DNA from: Sphingomonas glacialis
Lineage (GTDB): Bacteria; Pseudomonadota; Alphaproteobacteria; Sphingomonadales; Sphingomonadaceae
Reading direction: 5' to 3'
Length of the DNA: 64,000 nucleotides
Assembly (NCBI RefSeq): GCF_006439055.1
Contig: NZ_RCZC01000002.1
Location: 853,220 to 917,219, forward strand
The position numbers and the translations under genes are program-made. Under the pieces are notes generated by a model. It was not told the origin of the DNA, ran no database searches, and saw only the letters and a list, made by a program, of their open reading frames with translations. Positions 18,586 to 26,616 of this stretch are shown here, in pieces (position 1 is the first letter of the stretch; the number at the start of each line of letters is the position of its first letter).

Positions 18586-19016
18586 GCCGGCGCCTTTGCG
18601 GCGGCGGTCTGTGCGGCTTCGGCGGCGGCCTCGAAGGCGAGCCGGATCGACGCGTGCCGCGCGCTGTGCGGCAAGGCCGGGGTGAAGAGCTCGAACCCCG
18701 GCCAGTCCGGAAGCGCGCCGTCACCCGCCAGCCAGGCGGCAAGCGCATCGCGCGCCGCGGCGATCTCGGCGGGGGTCTTGCCGATCACTTCGGCGCCCAT
18801 CAGCGACGCTGATGCCTGCCCCAGCGCACAGGCGCGCACGAGCATCCCGAGCTCGGCGATGCGGCCGTCGCGATCCATATTGACGTCGACCGTCACCCGG
18901 CTGCCGCAGATCGGCGAGCGCTTCTCGGACGTGCCCATCGGATCGGGCAGGCGCGCGTGATGCGGGATCGTCGTCGAGAGGCGGAGGATCTCGGTGGTGT
19001 AGAGCGGCGCGGTCAT
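18582..19016 (-). CDS. IscU/NifU-like iron-sulfur scaffold protein
   Basis: 144 residues. The N-terminal part LYTTEILRLSTTIPHHARL and the cluster-ligand regions SPICGSRVTVDV (Cys-37) and RACALGQASASL (Cys-63) are those of IscU/SufU scaffolds, with the conserved Asp replaced by Ser. The third ligand Cys near the C-terminus, where IscU has HC, is missing: here it reads SARHASIRLAFEA. The protein may therefore bind a cluster with a His ligand, or act differently; the same deviation seems usual in sphingomonads. It is coupled to the antiporter gene by a 4-bp overlap. Confidence 0.87.
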   Translation of the reverse strand: MTAPLYTTEILRLSTTIPHHARLPDPMGTSEKRSPICGSRVTVDVNMDRDGRIAELGMLVRACALGQASASLMGAEVIGKTPAEIAAARDALAAWLAGDGALPDWPGFELFTPALPHSARHASIRLAFEAAAEAAQTAAAKAPA

Positions 19017-19061
19017 GCCGCCTATGTAGGCAAGACCGCCGCGCGCGTCACCCCGCCGCGC

Positions 19062-19631
19062 TCAATCGGATGCGGTGTTCGTTTCGGCGTCGCGCTTGGG
19101 GGAGGCATAGTTCGGGCCGAACACCGGCTCGCCCCGGCGGCGGCGATCGACGAAATCGGCGATGCTCGCGCTGGTCGTGTTGAGCAACGGATAGACCTTG
19201 GCCTGGGTCAGCCATTCGGGCCGGTGCGTCGGGCCGCCGCTCATCGTGTCGGTCATCAGCACGACGAGCAGGAAGGCGAGGCTCGCGAGGATCAGCCCTT
19301 TCAACGCGCCGAAACCGAAGCCGAGCGCGCGGTCGACCGGGCCGAGGATCGAATCGCGCGTCCGCGCGCCGATCGCATTGGCCACCATCCGCCCGCCGAA
19401 ATAGGTCACGCCACCGAGGATCGCGAACGCCAGCACCGCGGCGCCGGTCGTCGTGCCGACCATGCCGGTCAGCGCGTGCGTCAGCGGCAGATGGAACAGC
19501 TTGACCGCGAAGACGATCGCCACCCACGCGAACAGCGACAGCACCTCGGTAACGAACCCACGCACCAGCCCAAGCGTGGCCGATCCGCCGACGGTGAGCA
19601 GGACGAGGATATCGAGCGCGGTAAGATGCAT
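19062..19631 (-). CDS. cvpA: CvpA family membrane protein
   Basis: 189 residues with four predicted membrane helices in the first 125 (ALDILVLLTVGGSATLGLVRGF, LSLFAWVAIVFAVKLF, AAVLAFAILGGVTYFGGRMV, ALGFGFGALKGLILASLAFLLVVLM) and the CvpA signature DRALGFGFGALKGL. The soluble tail includes polar, acidic residues. CvpA proteins affect colicin V export and purine metabolism in Escherichia coli and envelope homeostasis elsewhere; the biochemical role is unsettled. It lies 43 bp downstream of radA on the same strand, an arrangement common in Alphaproteobacteria. Confidence 0.93.
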   Translation of the reverse strand: MHLTALDILVLLTVGGSATLGLVRGFVTEVLSLFAWVAIVFAVKLFHLPLTHALTGMVGTTTGAAVLAFAILGGVTYFGGRMVANAIGARTRDSILGPVDRALGFGFGALKGLILASLAFLLVVLMTDTMSGGPTHRPEWLTQAKVYPLLNTTSASIADFVDRRRRGEPVFGPNYASPKRDAETNTASD

Positions 19632-19674
19632 CTTCGCGCCTTATCCGCGAGCGGTGGCAGAAGTCGAGGGTCTG

Positions 19675-21048
19675 TTAGCGCCCGAGCATATGCTCGACGA
19701 AACTGCCGAGCGTGCGGAAGCCGGTCAGCTTCAACCCGCTCTTGTCGTCCTGCACCGCAGCGGGCAGCAACGCGCGCTCGAAACCGAGCTTGCCCGCCTC
19801 CTTCAAGCGCAACGCACCATGCGCGACGGGTCGCACCTCACCCGACAGCGCAAGCTCGCCGAACACCACCGCATCGGCGGGCACCGGCCGTTCGGACAAG
19901 GCCGAGATCAACGCCGCCGCAACCGCGAGATCGGCCGCGGGATCCTGCACGCGGTAGCCACCGGCGATGTTGAGATAGACCTCACTCGTCGAGAAACTGA
20001 GGCCACAGCGCGCCTCGAGCACCGCGAGCACCATCGCCAGCCGACCGCTGTCCCAGCCGACCACCGCGCGCCGCGGCGTCGCGCCGCTTGCGAGGCGCAC
20101 GACCAGCGCCTGGATTTCGATCAGCACGGGCCGCGTTCCCTCGAGCGCGGGGAACACCGTCGTCCCCGTCACGCCCTCGTCGCGCTGCGTCAGGAAGAGC
20201 GCCGAGGGATTGCCGACCTCGGACAAGCCTTCCGCCACCATCGCGAACACGCCGATCTCGTCGGTGCCACCGAAGCGGTTCTTGATCGCGCGGAGAATGC
20301 GATATTGGTGGCTGCGCTCGCCCTCGAAGCTCAGCACGGTGTCGACCATATGCTCGAGCACGCGCGGCCCGGCGATCGACCCGTCCTTGGTGACATGGCC
20401 GACCAGCACCACCGCCGTCCCGCGCTCCTTGGCGAAACGGATCAATTCCTGCGCCGACGCGCGCACCTGGCTGACCGTGCCCGGCGCACCTTCGATCAGG
20501 TCGCTGTGCATCGTCTGGATCGAATCGATCACGAGCAGAGCGGGCGGCTGCCCCTGCCCCAGCGTCGTCAGGATGTCGCGCGTCGAGGTCGCCGCGGCGA
20601 GCTGCACCGGCGCGTGCCCCAGCCCGAGCCGCCGCGCGCGCAGCCGTACCTGGTCGGCCGCCTCCTCGCCCGAGACATAGGCGACGCGGAGGCCCGCGAG
20701 CGCCATCTTCGCCGCCGCCTGGAGCAATAGCGTCGATTTGCCGATGCCGGGATCGCCCCCGATCAGCGTCGCCGAGCCCTCGACGAACCCGCCGCCGAGC
20801 GCGCGGTCGAGCTCGGCGATCCCCGACGTCATCCGCTCGGGCAGCGCGATATCGGCGTCGAGCCCGACCAGCGTCATCGTCCGCCCGCCCGACTGGAGGT
20901 TATGCTTGGCCTGGAACGGCGTGACGGTTCCGCCACCGGCCTCCTCGACCAGCGTGTTCCATTCGGCGCAATCGGCGCACTGCCCCTGCCAGCGGTGCGA
21001 GACCGATCCGCACGCCTGGCAGACATAGCGTTTCTGAGGTTTGGCCAT
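19675..21048 (-). CDS. radA: DNA repair protein RadA
   Basis: 457 residues, full length. RadA is a RecA-like helicase that extends heteroduplex during recombination. Domains in order: N-terminal zinc finger (Cys at 10, 13, 24, 27 in VCQACG and GQCADC), RecA-type ATPase with Walker A GGDPGIGKSTLLLQ and Walker B LLVIDSIQTM, the RadA-specific KNRFG motif followed by GTDEIGVFAM, and the C-terminal Lon-like domain with LNIAGGYRVQDPAADLAVAAAL. It is divergent from the BLUF gene and leads the radA-cvpA pair. Confidence 0.97.
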   Translation of the reverse strand: MAKPQKRYVCQACGSVSHRWQGQCADCAEWNTLVEEAGGGTVTPFQAKHNLQSGGRTMTLVGLDADIALPERMTSGIAELDRALGGGFVEGSATLIGGDPGIGKSTLLLQAAAKMALAGLRVAYVSGEEAADQVRLRARRLGLGHAPVQLAAATSTRDILTTLGQGQPPALLVIDSIQTMHSDLIEGAPGTVSQVRASAQELIRFAKERGTAVVLVGHVTKDGSIAGPRVLEHMVDTVLSFEGERSHQYRILRAIKNRFGGTDEIGVFAMVAEGLSEVGNPSALFLTQRDEGVTGTTVFPALEGTRPVLIEIQALVVRLASGATPRRAVVGWDSGRLAMVLAVLEARCGLSFSTSEVYLNIAGGYRVQDPAADLAVAAALISALSERPVPADAVVFGELALSGEVRPVAHGALRLKEAGKLGFERALLPAAVQDDKSGLKLTGFRTLGSFVEHMLGR

Positions 21049-21216
21049 GCGTCAGCCCATAGCCAATTCGGAACGAGAGGGGAACAGACTTTCGGTACCG
21101 CGGCGCTTGATCGCGCGTTCGCTCAGCAATTAGATGATCGAGATCAATCACCCAGCAATATTAACCCGCTCTTTGCATCTGTCGCGGGAAGAAGGGACGT
21201 CCCCCGGAGTTCCCTT

Positions 21217-21624
21217 ATGCGCCGCCTCATCTACATCAGCAGCACCCGAACCACCTTCACGGCCGGTGACCTGGAAGAGATCCTCCGCATATCACGGCGC
21301 AACAATGCCGCGGTCGGTGTGACGGGCTTGCTGGTCGCCGGCGGCAGACGCTTCCTGCAAGTACTCGAGGGCGCCGAGGGCGCGATCGACGCGGTGTTCG
21401 AGCGGATCAAGCAGGACCCACGGCATCACGCCGTCGTCGTCCTGTCGCGGACCGACATCGCGGCGCCGAGCTTCGGCGAATGGTCGATGGGCTATGCGCG
21501 CGGCGGTGCGGTGCGCGGCGACGCGACGCTCCCCGAAACCGTCGCGCAACTGCTCGCGCCGGTCACCGACCCAAGTCTGCGCGGCTATTTCGAGGGCTTC
21601 GCACAGGTCCACGCCGCCGCATGA
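21217..21624 (+). CDS. Stand-alone BLUF blue-light photoreceptor
   Basis: 135 residues made of one BLUF domain and a short C-terminal extension. BLUF domains bind FAD and signal blue light through a hydrogen-bond switch. The key residues are all at the right spacing: Tyr-6 (RRLIYISS), Asn-30 (RRNNAAVGVTGLL), Gln-48 (RRFLQVLEG) and Trp-89/Met-91 (FGEWSMGYARG), equal to AppA Tyr21, Asn45, Gln63, Trp104 and Met106. No output domain is fused, so it must act through a partner protein. The start at 21217 follows CCCGGAGTTCCCTT; a longer in-frame ORF from 20902 is antisense to radA and is rejected. It ends 3 bp from the convergent GST gene. Confidence 0.93.
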   Translation: MRRLIYISSTRTTFTAGDLEEILRISRRNNAAVGVTGLLVAGGRRFLQVLEGAEGAIDAVFERIKQDPRHHAVVVLSRTDIAAPSFGEWSMGYARGGAVRGDATLPETVAQLLAPVTDPSLRGYFEGFAQVHAAA

Positions 21625-21627
21625 TGG

Positions 21628-22332
21628 CTATGGCCGCGCGGGAATATGCAGCCCGCGCTGCACCGCCGGCCGCGCGAGCCCGCGCGCCAGCCACGCCTTG
21701 ACGTTGGCGAACGCGTCGAACCCGACAAGCTCACCCGCGCCGTAAAAATTGACCAGCCCGTTGACCCAACCAAGCATCGATATGTCGGCGATCGTATAGG
21801 CGTCGCCCAGGAACCAGGTCTTGCCGGCAAGCGCGGCGTCCATCACCCCGAGCAGCCGCTTGGCCTCGGCAACATAGCGATCGCGCGGGCGCTTATCCTC
21901 GAAGTCCTTGCCGGCGAACTTCACGAAGAAGCCGACCTGCCCGAACATCGGGCCGACGCCGCCCATCTGGAACATCACCCACTGGATCGCCTGCAGCCGC
22001 GCGACCGGATCGCTCGGCAGGAACTGTCCGGTCTTCTCGGCGAGATAGAGCAGGATCGCGCCCGATTCGAACAAGGCCAGCGGCTGGCCGCCGGGGCCGT
22101 TCGGATCGAGGATCGCCGGGATTTTGCCATTGGGGTTGAGCGATTCGAACTCGGGACTTTTCTGATCGTCCTTCGCGAAATCGACCAGATGCGCTTCATA
22201 GGGCAGCCCGGTCTCTTCGAGCAGGATCGACACCTTCACGCCATTCGGGGTCGGCAACGAATAGAGTTGCAGCCGCTCGGGATGCTCAGCGGGCCAGCGC
22301 TGGGTGATCGGGAAAGCGGAGAGATCGGACAT
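21628..22332 (-). CDS. Glutathione S-transferase family protein (YghU/YfcG-like)
   Basis: 234 residues, with the thioredoxin fold N-terminal domain (LQLYSLPTPNGVKVSILLEETG, then NPNGKIPAILD with the cis-proline and LFESGAILLYLAEKTG) and the all-helical C-terminal domain with WFLGDAYTIADISMLGW. TPNG instead of a catalytic Tyr or Cys is the signature of the nu class, E. coli YfcG/YghU, which have disulfide-bond reductase activity with glutathione. It is transcribed alone, divergent from the glycosyltransferase and convergent with the BLUF gene. Confidence 0.93.
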   Translation of the reverse strand: MSDLSAFPITQRWPAEHPERLQLYSLPTPNGVKVSILLEETGLPYEAHLVDFAKDDQKSPEFESLNPNGKIPAILDPNGPGGQPLALFESGAILLYLAEKTGQFLPSDPVARLQAIQWVMFQMGGVGPMFGQVGFFVKFAGKDFEDKRPRDRYVAEAKRLLGVMDAALAGKTWFLGDAYTIADISMLGWVNGLVNFYGAGELVGFDAFANVKAWLARGLARPAVQRGLHIPARP

Positions 22333-22408
22333 AGGGAAATCCTTGAGCGCGGCGCGATGCGGTACGGGAGATAGTCACGAGCCCCGCGCTTCGCTATGGC
22401 GCCATCCG

Positions 22409-23587
22409 ATGCAAGCTTCCGATCTCCGTGTGGCGCTGTTCAGCGGCAACTATAATTATACGCGTGATGGTGCCAACCAGACGCTCAACCTGCTCGTCGG
22501 CCATCTGCTCAGCCGCGGGGTCAAGGTCCGCATTTACGCACCCACCAGCCGCACCCCGGCCTTCCCGCCGACCGGCGATCTGGTCAGCGCGCCGTCGATC
22601 AAGATCCCGCTGCGCGGCGAATACAAATTGACCCGCGGCATGGGCAATCGCGTGCGGCGCGATCTCGCGGCGTTCAAGCCCAACCTCATCCATCTCTCGG
22701 CACCCGATCGGCTCGGCCACAAGGCGCTCGACTATGCCGAGAAGCACAATATCGCGTGCGTCGCCTCGTACCATACGCGGTTCGAGACCTATATGAGCTA
22801 TTACGGGCTCGGTTTCCTCGTGCCGATCATGATCCGCGCGCAGGCGCGCTTCTACAGCCGCGTCGACGAAGTGCTCGCGCCGAGCCAGATGATGGGCGAG
22901 ATCCTCCAGGACTGGGGTGTGCCGACGCCGGTCACGCGCTGGTCGCGTGGGGTCAATCACGATCGCTTCAACCCGGCGCGGCGCGATCTCGCCTGGCGGC
23001 GCAGCCTCGGCATCGGCGATGACGAAATCGCGGTCGGGTTCCTCGGCCGGCTGGTCAAGGAAAAGGGCCTCGATGTGTTCGCGCAGGCGCTGCGCGTGCT
23101 CGACCAGCGCGGCGTCAAGTATCGCACCTTCGTCGTCGGCGAAGGGCCCGCGCGCGACTGGTTCGCGCAGCAGGCGCCCAATGCGGTGTTCGCGGGCTAT
23201 CTGACCGGCGACGATCTCGGCCGCGCGGTCGCGTCGATGGACGTGTTCTTCAATCCGAGCCTGACCGAGACCTTCGGCAACGTCACTTTGGAAGCAATGG
23301 CGGCGGGCGTGCCAGTGGTCGCGGCGCGTGCCTCGGGTGCGGTCGGGCTGATTGCCGATGGCGTGACCGGGCTGATCGTCCCGCCGACCGATATCGAAGG
23401 CTATGCCGACGCCTTGCAGCGCTTCTGCGAGGATGACGCTTTCCGCCGCAGTGCGGGCGCGGCAGGTCATGCCGAGGCGGCGACCTATCAGTGGGAGCGG
23501 ATCAACCAGGTCGTGCTCGACACCTATCTCAAGGTGCTGGAACGCCGCGCTGGGACGGCTCAGACCAGCGTTGCGCAAGCCGCCTAG
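22409..23587 (+). CDS. Glycosyltransferase family 4 protein
   Basis: 392 residues, GT-B fold. The N-terminal domain starts RVALFSGNYNYTRDGANQTL with the Gly-rich acceptor loop; the C-terminal donor domain shows FLGRLVKEKGLDVFAQAL (about residue 215), VVGEGPARDW and the E-x7-E element SLTETFGNVTLEAMAAGVPVVAARASG. It belongs to the group of GT4 enzymes that transfer sugars to diacylglycerol, sulfoquinovose or related lipids (MgtA/SqdX-like), but the substrate is not visible. An in-frame ATG at 22304 would overlap the divergent GST gene; the start at 22409 fits the family. It stands alone. Confidence 0.92.
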   Translation: MQASDLRVALFSGNYNYTRDGANQTLNLLVGHLLSRGVKVRIYAPTSRTPAFPPTGDLVSAPSIKIPLRGEYKLTRGMGNRVRRDLAAFKPNLIHLSAPDRLGHKALDYAEKHNIACVASYHTRFETYMSYYGLGFLVPIMIRAQARFYSRVDEVLAPSQMMGEILQDWGVPTPVTRWSRGVNHDRFNPARRDLAWRRSLGIGDDEIAVGFLGRLVKEKGLDVFAQALRVLDQRGVKYRTFVVGEGPARDWFAQQAPNAVFAGYLTGDDLGRAVASMDVFFNPSLTETFGNVTLEAMAAGVPVVAARASGAVGLIADGVTGLIVPPTDIEGYADALQRFCEDDAFRRSAGAAGHAEAATYQWERINQVVLDTYLKVLERRAGTAQTSVAQAA

Positions 23588-23699
23588 GGCGCAGACCCAT
23601 AAAATGCTCTCTACTTACGCGTGGGCTGAACGGCGAAACGTGGTGGGAAGAAGTTGTTAAACTTTTTCGGTCAGCACCTTGCGTCAAAGGGACCGAGCA

Positions 23700-23873
23700 A
23701 TGTCGTTTACTGAAGCTGAAAAGAGAAGATCGCACGCCGACAGGCGGGAAGGACGCGTAGCCGAAACTGGCGATCGAAACGCGCCTTCGGCAACCTGCGC
23801 CCACTGTGTCATCGCTCTTCCTTCGGGATCGGGTGATAGCAGTTTTCCGCTATGCGATGCGCGCGACGAGTGA
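23700..23873 (+). CDS. Candidate small Cys-containing protein
   Basis: 57 residues: MSFTEAEKRRSHADRREGRV, then ATCAHCVIALPSGSGDSSF and PLCDARDE. A CxxC pair and a further Cys near the end look like a zinc-ribbon remnant whose fourth ligand (expected as PLCDAC) is Arg. AAAGGGA lies about ten bases before the ATG. Codon use is less GC-biased than in neighbours, so it may be a decaying or recently acquired gene. I do not recognise a family with certainty. Confidence 0.4.
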   Translation: MSFTEAEKRRSHADRREGRVAETGDRNAPSATCAHCVIALPSGSGDSSFPLCDARDE

Positions 23874-23884
23874 CGGCTTGGCGG

Positions 23885-24034
23885 ATGCCCAGCCATAAAC
23901 GCCTGCGCTCTCTGGACGAGTTTGAGCCACCAGCTTGGCACCGAAGGCCAAAGCCGAGAGTGCTGACGGCTCCGATGATGCTTGCAATCTTATCGATGAC
24001 AGTCATCGGCGTGGCTCTTGGCTTAAGCGTCTAA
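23885..24034 (+). CDS. Candidate small single-pass membrane protein
   Basis: 49 residues: a polar N-terminus MPSHKRLRSLDEFEPPAWHR, the basic segment RPKPRVL, and one C-terminal membrane helix (TAPMMLAILSMTVIGVALGLSV). The clean basic-to-hydrophobic order fits a tail-anchored or N-in membrane peptide. It starts 11 bp after the small Cys-containing ORF and may be cotranscribed. The ribosome site is weak. The 612-bp gap between the glycosyltransferase and the DUF2218 gene holds nothing else I can support. Confidence 0.4.
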   Translation: MPSHKRLRSLDEFEPPAWHRRPKPRVLTAPMMLAILSMTVIGVALGLSV

Positions 24035-24137
24035 CGGGCCGCTGCCACAGAAACGAGTGGCGGTGATTGGGCGTAAGCGGAATAGCCGCCTTTTGAGTCT
24101 ACGACCTCGCAGGGTCGCTTGCGGCTACTTGTCCGGA

Positions 24138-24170
24138 GACGAAAAGAGGGAGGCGATACAGGCCTCCCTC
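24138..24170 (-). terminator. Rho-independent terminator of the PadR-DUF2218 operon
   Basis: Perfect 9-bp stem GAGGGAGGC/GCCTCCCTC with a 7-nt loop, followed on the minus strand by TTTTC. It lies 30 bp after the DUF2218 stop. Confidence 0.8.
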
Positions 24171-24199
24171 CATCCAGTACCCGCTGGTGATCGGCGCAA

Positions 24200-24517
24200 T
24201 CAGCCCCAGTCGTATGCCAAAGGCGCCTCACGGAACGCGAAGCGATCGACATGGCGCGCGACCGCGCCCTTCAGTCCCTCGAGCTGCGCCTCCGACGTCG
24301 CGTCGATCCGCACCTCGAGCGTATCGGGATGCGCATCGAAGGTGACGGTGGCATCGCCGGGATGATCGGCGCCGCGCGCGTCCTTGGGGAAGACGATCGT
24401 CCCGTGTTCGGGGGTGAACGTCACCGCCAGATTATGCTCCCAATGCTTGCACGTCTGCTGGAGGTATTTGCTCGCCGACGCGGTCGGCACGCGCGCTGTC
24501 GCCACATACGCCATCAC
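24200..24517 (-). CDS. DUF2218 domain protein
   Basis: 105 residues. The family pattern is visible: PTASASKYLQQTCKHWEHN at the start, a middle beta strand region with GTIVFP, and DRFAFREAPLAYDW at the end. DUF2218 proteins are often found next to, or fused with, siderophore-interacting/ferric reductase proteins, suggesting a role in iron handling. Its ATG overlaps the stop of the PadR gene by 4 bp (ATGA), so the two are coupled. The first two codons are both ATG; start at 24517 is used. A terminator follows. Confidence 0.88.
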   Translation of the reverse strand: MMAYVATARVPTASASKYLQQTCKHWEHNLAVTFTPEHGTIVFPKDARGADHPGDATVTFDAHPDTLEVRIDATSEAQLEGLKGAVARHVDRFAFREAPLAYDWG

Positions 24518-25101
24518 AGCCGCTCGATCCTCTGCGCGGCGTCGTCGATCAGTGCGACGAGCTGGTGGAGCGTTTCCTTGTCGAGCTCCTCGGCGCGCAG
24601 CTTGTGCATCAGCACCTCGCGCAGATTGCCCATCGCGCGACGGACCGAAGCGCTGTCGGTCCGCGCCCGCTCGGCGCCGACCTCGGCGAGCCGGGCGAAC
24701 AGCGCCTCGACCAGTTCGGCATTGTCCGCGAGATGCGCGGTGCCGGTGGCGGTGATCGCGAAGCGCTTCTTGGCGCCCTCGGCCTGGCCGACCTCGATCA
24801 GCTCCATTTCGTCGAGCAGGGTGAGCGTGGGATAGACCACCCCCGGGCTCGGCGCATAGGCGCCGCCGGTCAGCTCCTCGATCGAGCGGATCAGGTCATA
24901 GCCGTGACGCGGCTCGTCGGCGATCAGCTTGAGCAGCACGAGCCGGAGCTCGCCGCCGTCGAACATGCGCCGGCCGCGGGGACCACCACGGCCCTCGCCC
25001 TCGCCTCGACCATGGCCACGCCCGCCGCCGAAGCCGCGATGCATGCCCATGTGATGATGCCCGTCCATACGGTGACCGGCGCGTTTGTGCATTCCAAACA
25101 T
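24514..25101 (-). CDS. PadR family repressor with His-rich N-terminus (YqjI-like)
   Basis: 195 residues. The first ~45 are a His/Gly/Arg-rich extension (HKRAGHRMDGHHHMGMH and a GRGHGRGEGEGRGG run), then a winged-helix PadR domain (RMFDGGELRLVLLKLIADEP, HGYDLIRSIEELT, YAPSPGVVYPTLTLLDEM) and a helical C-terminal dimer region. E. coli YqjI has the same plan: a His/Cys-rich metal-sensing N-terminus and near-identical GELRLV...GVIYPTLT helix, and is a nickel/iron-responsive repressor. Two copies of a perfect palindrome lie directly upstream, so autorepression is likely. Overlap with the DUF2218 gene suggests that gene is the regulated partner. The metal is inferred. Confidence 0.92.
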   Translation of the reverse strand: MFGMHKRAGHRMDGHHHMGMHRGFGGGRGHGRGEGEGRGGPRGRRMFDGGELRLVLLKLIADEPRHGYDLIRSIEELTGGAYAPSPGVVYPTLTLLDEMELIEVGQAEGAKKRFAITATGTAHLADNAELVEALFARLAEVGAERARTDSASVRRAMGNLREVLMHKLRAEELDKETLHQLVALIDDAAQRIERL

Positions 25102-25131
25102 ATCGTTCCTTTCTAGTGATTCGATAGCGCT

Positions 25132-25169
25132 AAGATATATCTTCGTTTTGATCGTTCAAGATATATCTT
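25132..25169. promoter_or_regulatory. Two identical palindromic operators of the PadR regulator
   Basis: AAGATATATCTT occurs at 25132-25143 and again at 25158-25169; each is a perfect 12-bp palindrome and their centres are 26 bp apart, so two dimers would lie on about the same DNA face. They are 31 bp upstream of the padR start. AT-rich islands of this kind stand out in this GC-rich sequence. PadR-family repressors typically bind such ATAT-cored palindromes. Confidence 0.85.
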
Positions 25170-25305
25170 GGAAAAAAGTTCGTCGCCCCGGCGCAGGCCG
25201 GGGCCGCTCGATGTCCCTGCGCTGCCCCCGCGCTGCCAACGCCTCAAACCGCAGCGGCGCCGGGGCGACGCGTGACTTCCGCTCCGCACACCCTATCTTC
25301 CAGAC

Positions 25306-26616
25306 ATGCCCGATCTCTTCGCTGCCTTCGATCCACCCGCCGCCGAGGCGGTGAGCGCCACAGCGCCACTCGCCGACCGCCTCCGCCCCACCACCCTCGC
25401 CGAGGTGGTCGGACAGGAGCACATCACCGGGCCGGAAGGCGCGATCGGGCGGATGGTCGCCGCCGGGCGGCTGTCGTCGATGATCCTGTGGGGCCCGCCC
25501 GGCACCGGCAAGACGACGATCGCGCGGCTGCTCGCCGATGCGGTGGGCCTGCGCTTTCTGGCGATCTCGGCGGTGTTCTCAGGGGTCGCCGATCTTAAAA
25601 AGGCGTTCGCCGAGGCGCGCGACCATGCGCGGATCGGCAAGCGCACCTTGCTGTTCGTCGACGAGATCCACCGCTTCAATCGCGCGCAGCAGGACGGCTT
25701 CCTGCCCTATGTCGAGGACGGCACCGTCACGCTGGTCGGCGCGACCACCGAGAACCCGTCGTTCGAGCTCAACGCCGCGGTGCTCAGCCGCGCGCAGGTG
25801 CTGATCCTCCACCGGCTCGACCACGCTGCCCTCGGCAAATTGCTCGATCGCGCCGAGCAGATCGAGGAGCAGCCGCTCCCGCTCACCCCGCAAGCGCGCG
25901 ATGCGATGATCGCCAGCGCCGATGGCGACGGCCGCTTCCTGCTCAATCAAGCCGAAACGCTGTTCGCGGTGAACCTGCCCGAGCCGCTCGACCCCGCCGG
26001 CCTCTCCGCCTTCCTGCAACGCCGCGTCGCGGTGTACGACAAGGATCGCGAGGGGCATTACAACCTCATCTCCGCGCTCCACAAAGCCGTGCGCGGATCT
26101 GACCCGCAGGCGGCGCTCTATTATCTCGCGCGGATGCTCACCGCGGGCGAGGAGCCGCTCTATCTGCTGCGGCGGATGATCCGGATGGCGGTCGAGGATA
26201 TCGGCCTCGCCGATCCGAACGCGCTGACGCAATGCCTCGCCGCCAAGGATGCCTATGATTTCCTCGGCAGCCCCGAGGGCGAGCTCGCGATCGCGCAGGC
26301 GTGCCTGTATCTCGCGACCGCGCCCAAATCGAACGCCGCCTACAAGGCGCAGAAGGCCGCCTGGAAATCGGCGCGCGAGACCGGATCGCTGATGCCGCCC
26401 GAGAACATCCTCAACGCGCCGACCAAGCTGATGAAGGACATCGGCTACGGCAAGGGCTATGCCTATGACCACGATACCGCGGAGGGCTTTTCGGGGTCGA
26501 ACTATTGGCCCGCCGAGATGGAGCCGCAGACCTTCTACGTGCCGACCGACCGCGGCGTCGAAAAGCGCATCGCCGAGCGGATGGCGTGGTGGGCGAGCCT
26601 GAAGGACGGGCAATGA
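25306..26616 (+). CDS. rarA: Replication-associated recombination protein RarA (MgsA)
   Basis: 436 residues, full length. AAA+ ATPase related to clamp loader subunits, acting at stalled replication forks. N-terminal PLADRLRPTTLAEVVGQEHI, Walker A GPPGTGKTTIARLL, Walker B LLFVDEIHRFN, sensor 1 GATTENPSFELN, and the C-terminal tetramerisation part with SALHKAVRGSDPQAALYYLARML and GYKYDHD-like GYAYDHDTAEGFSGSNYWP. Its stop overlaps the next ATG (ATGA), and that gene overlaps the third, forming a tight three-gene unit. Confidence 0.97.
   Translation: MPDLFAAFDPPAAEAVSATAPLADRLRPTTLAEVVGQEHITGPEGAIGRMVAAGRLSSMILWGPPGTGKTTIARLLADAVGLRFLAISAVFSGVADLKKAFAEARDHARIGKRTLLFVDEIHRFNRAQQDGFLPYVEDGTVTLVGATTENPSFELNAAVLSRAQVLILHRLDHAALGKLLDRAEQIEEQPLPLTPQARDAMIASADGDGRFLLNQAETLFAVNLPEPLDPAGLSAFLQRRVAVYDKDREGHYNLISALHKAVRGSDPQAALYYLARMLTAGEEPLYLLRRMIRMAVEDIGLADPNALTQCLAAKDAYDFLGSPEGELAIAQACLYLATAPKSNAAYKAQKAAWKSARETGSLMPPENILNAPTKLMKDIGYGKGYAYDHDTAEGFSGSNYWPAEMEPQTFYVPTDRGVEKRIAERMAWWASLKDGQ

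Noticed and set aside
22304..22408. Extended N-terminus of the glycosyltransferase
   Set aside because: It would overlap the divergent GST gene and adds an unusual basic segment before the Rossmann start; the ATG at 22409 fits the family.
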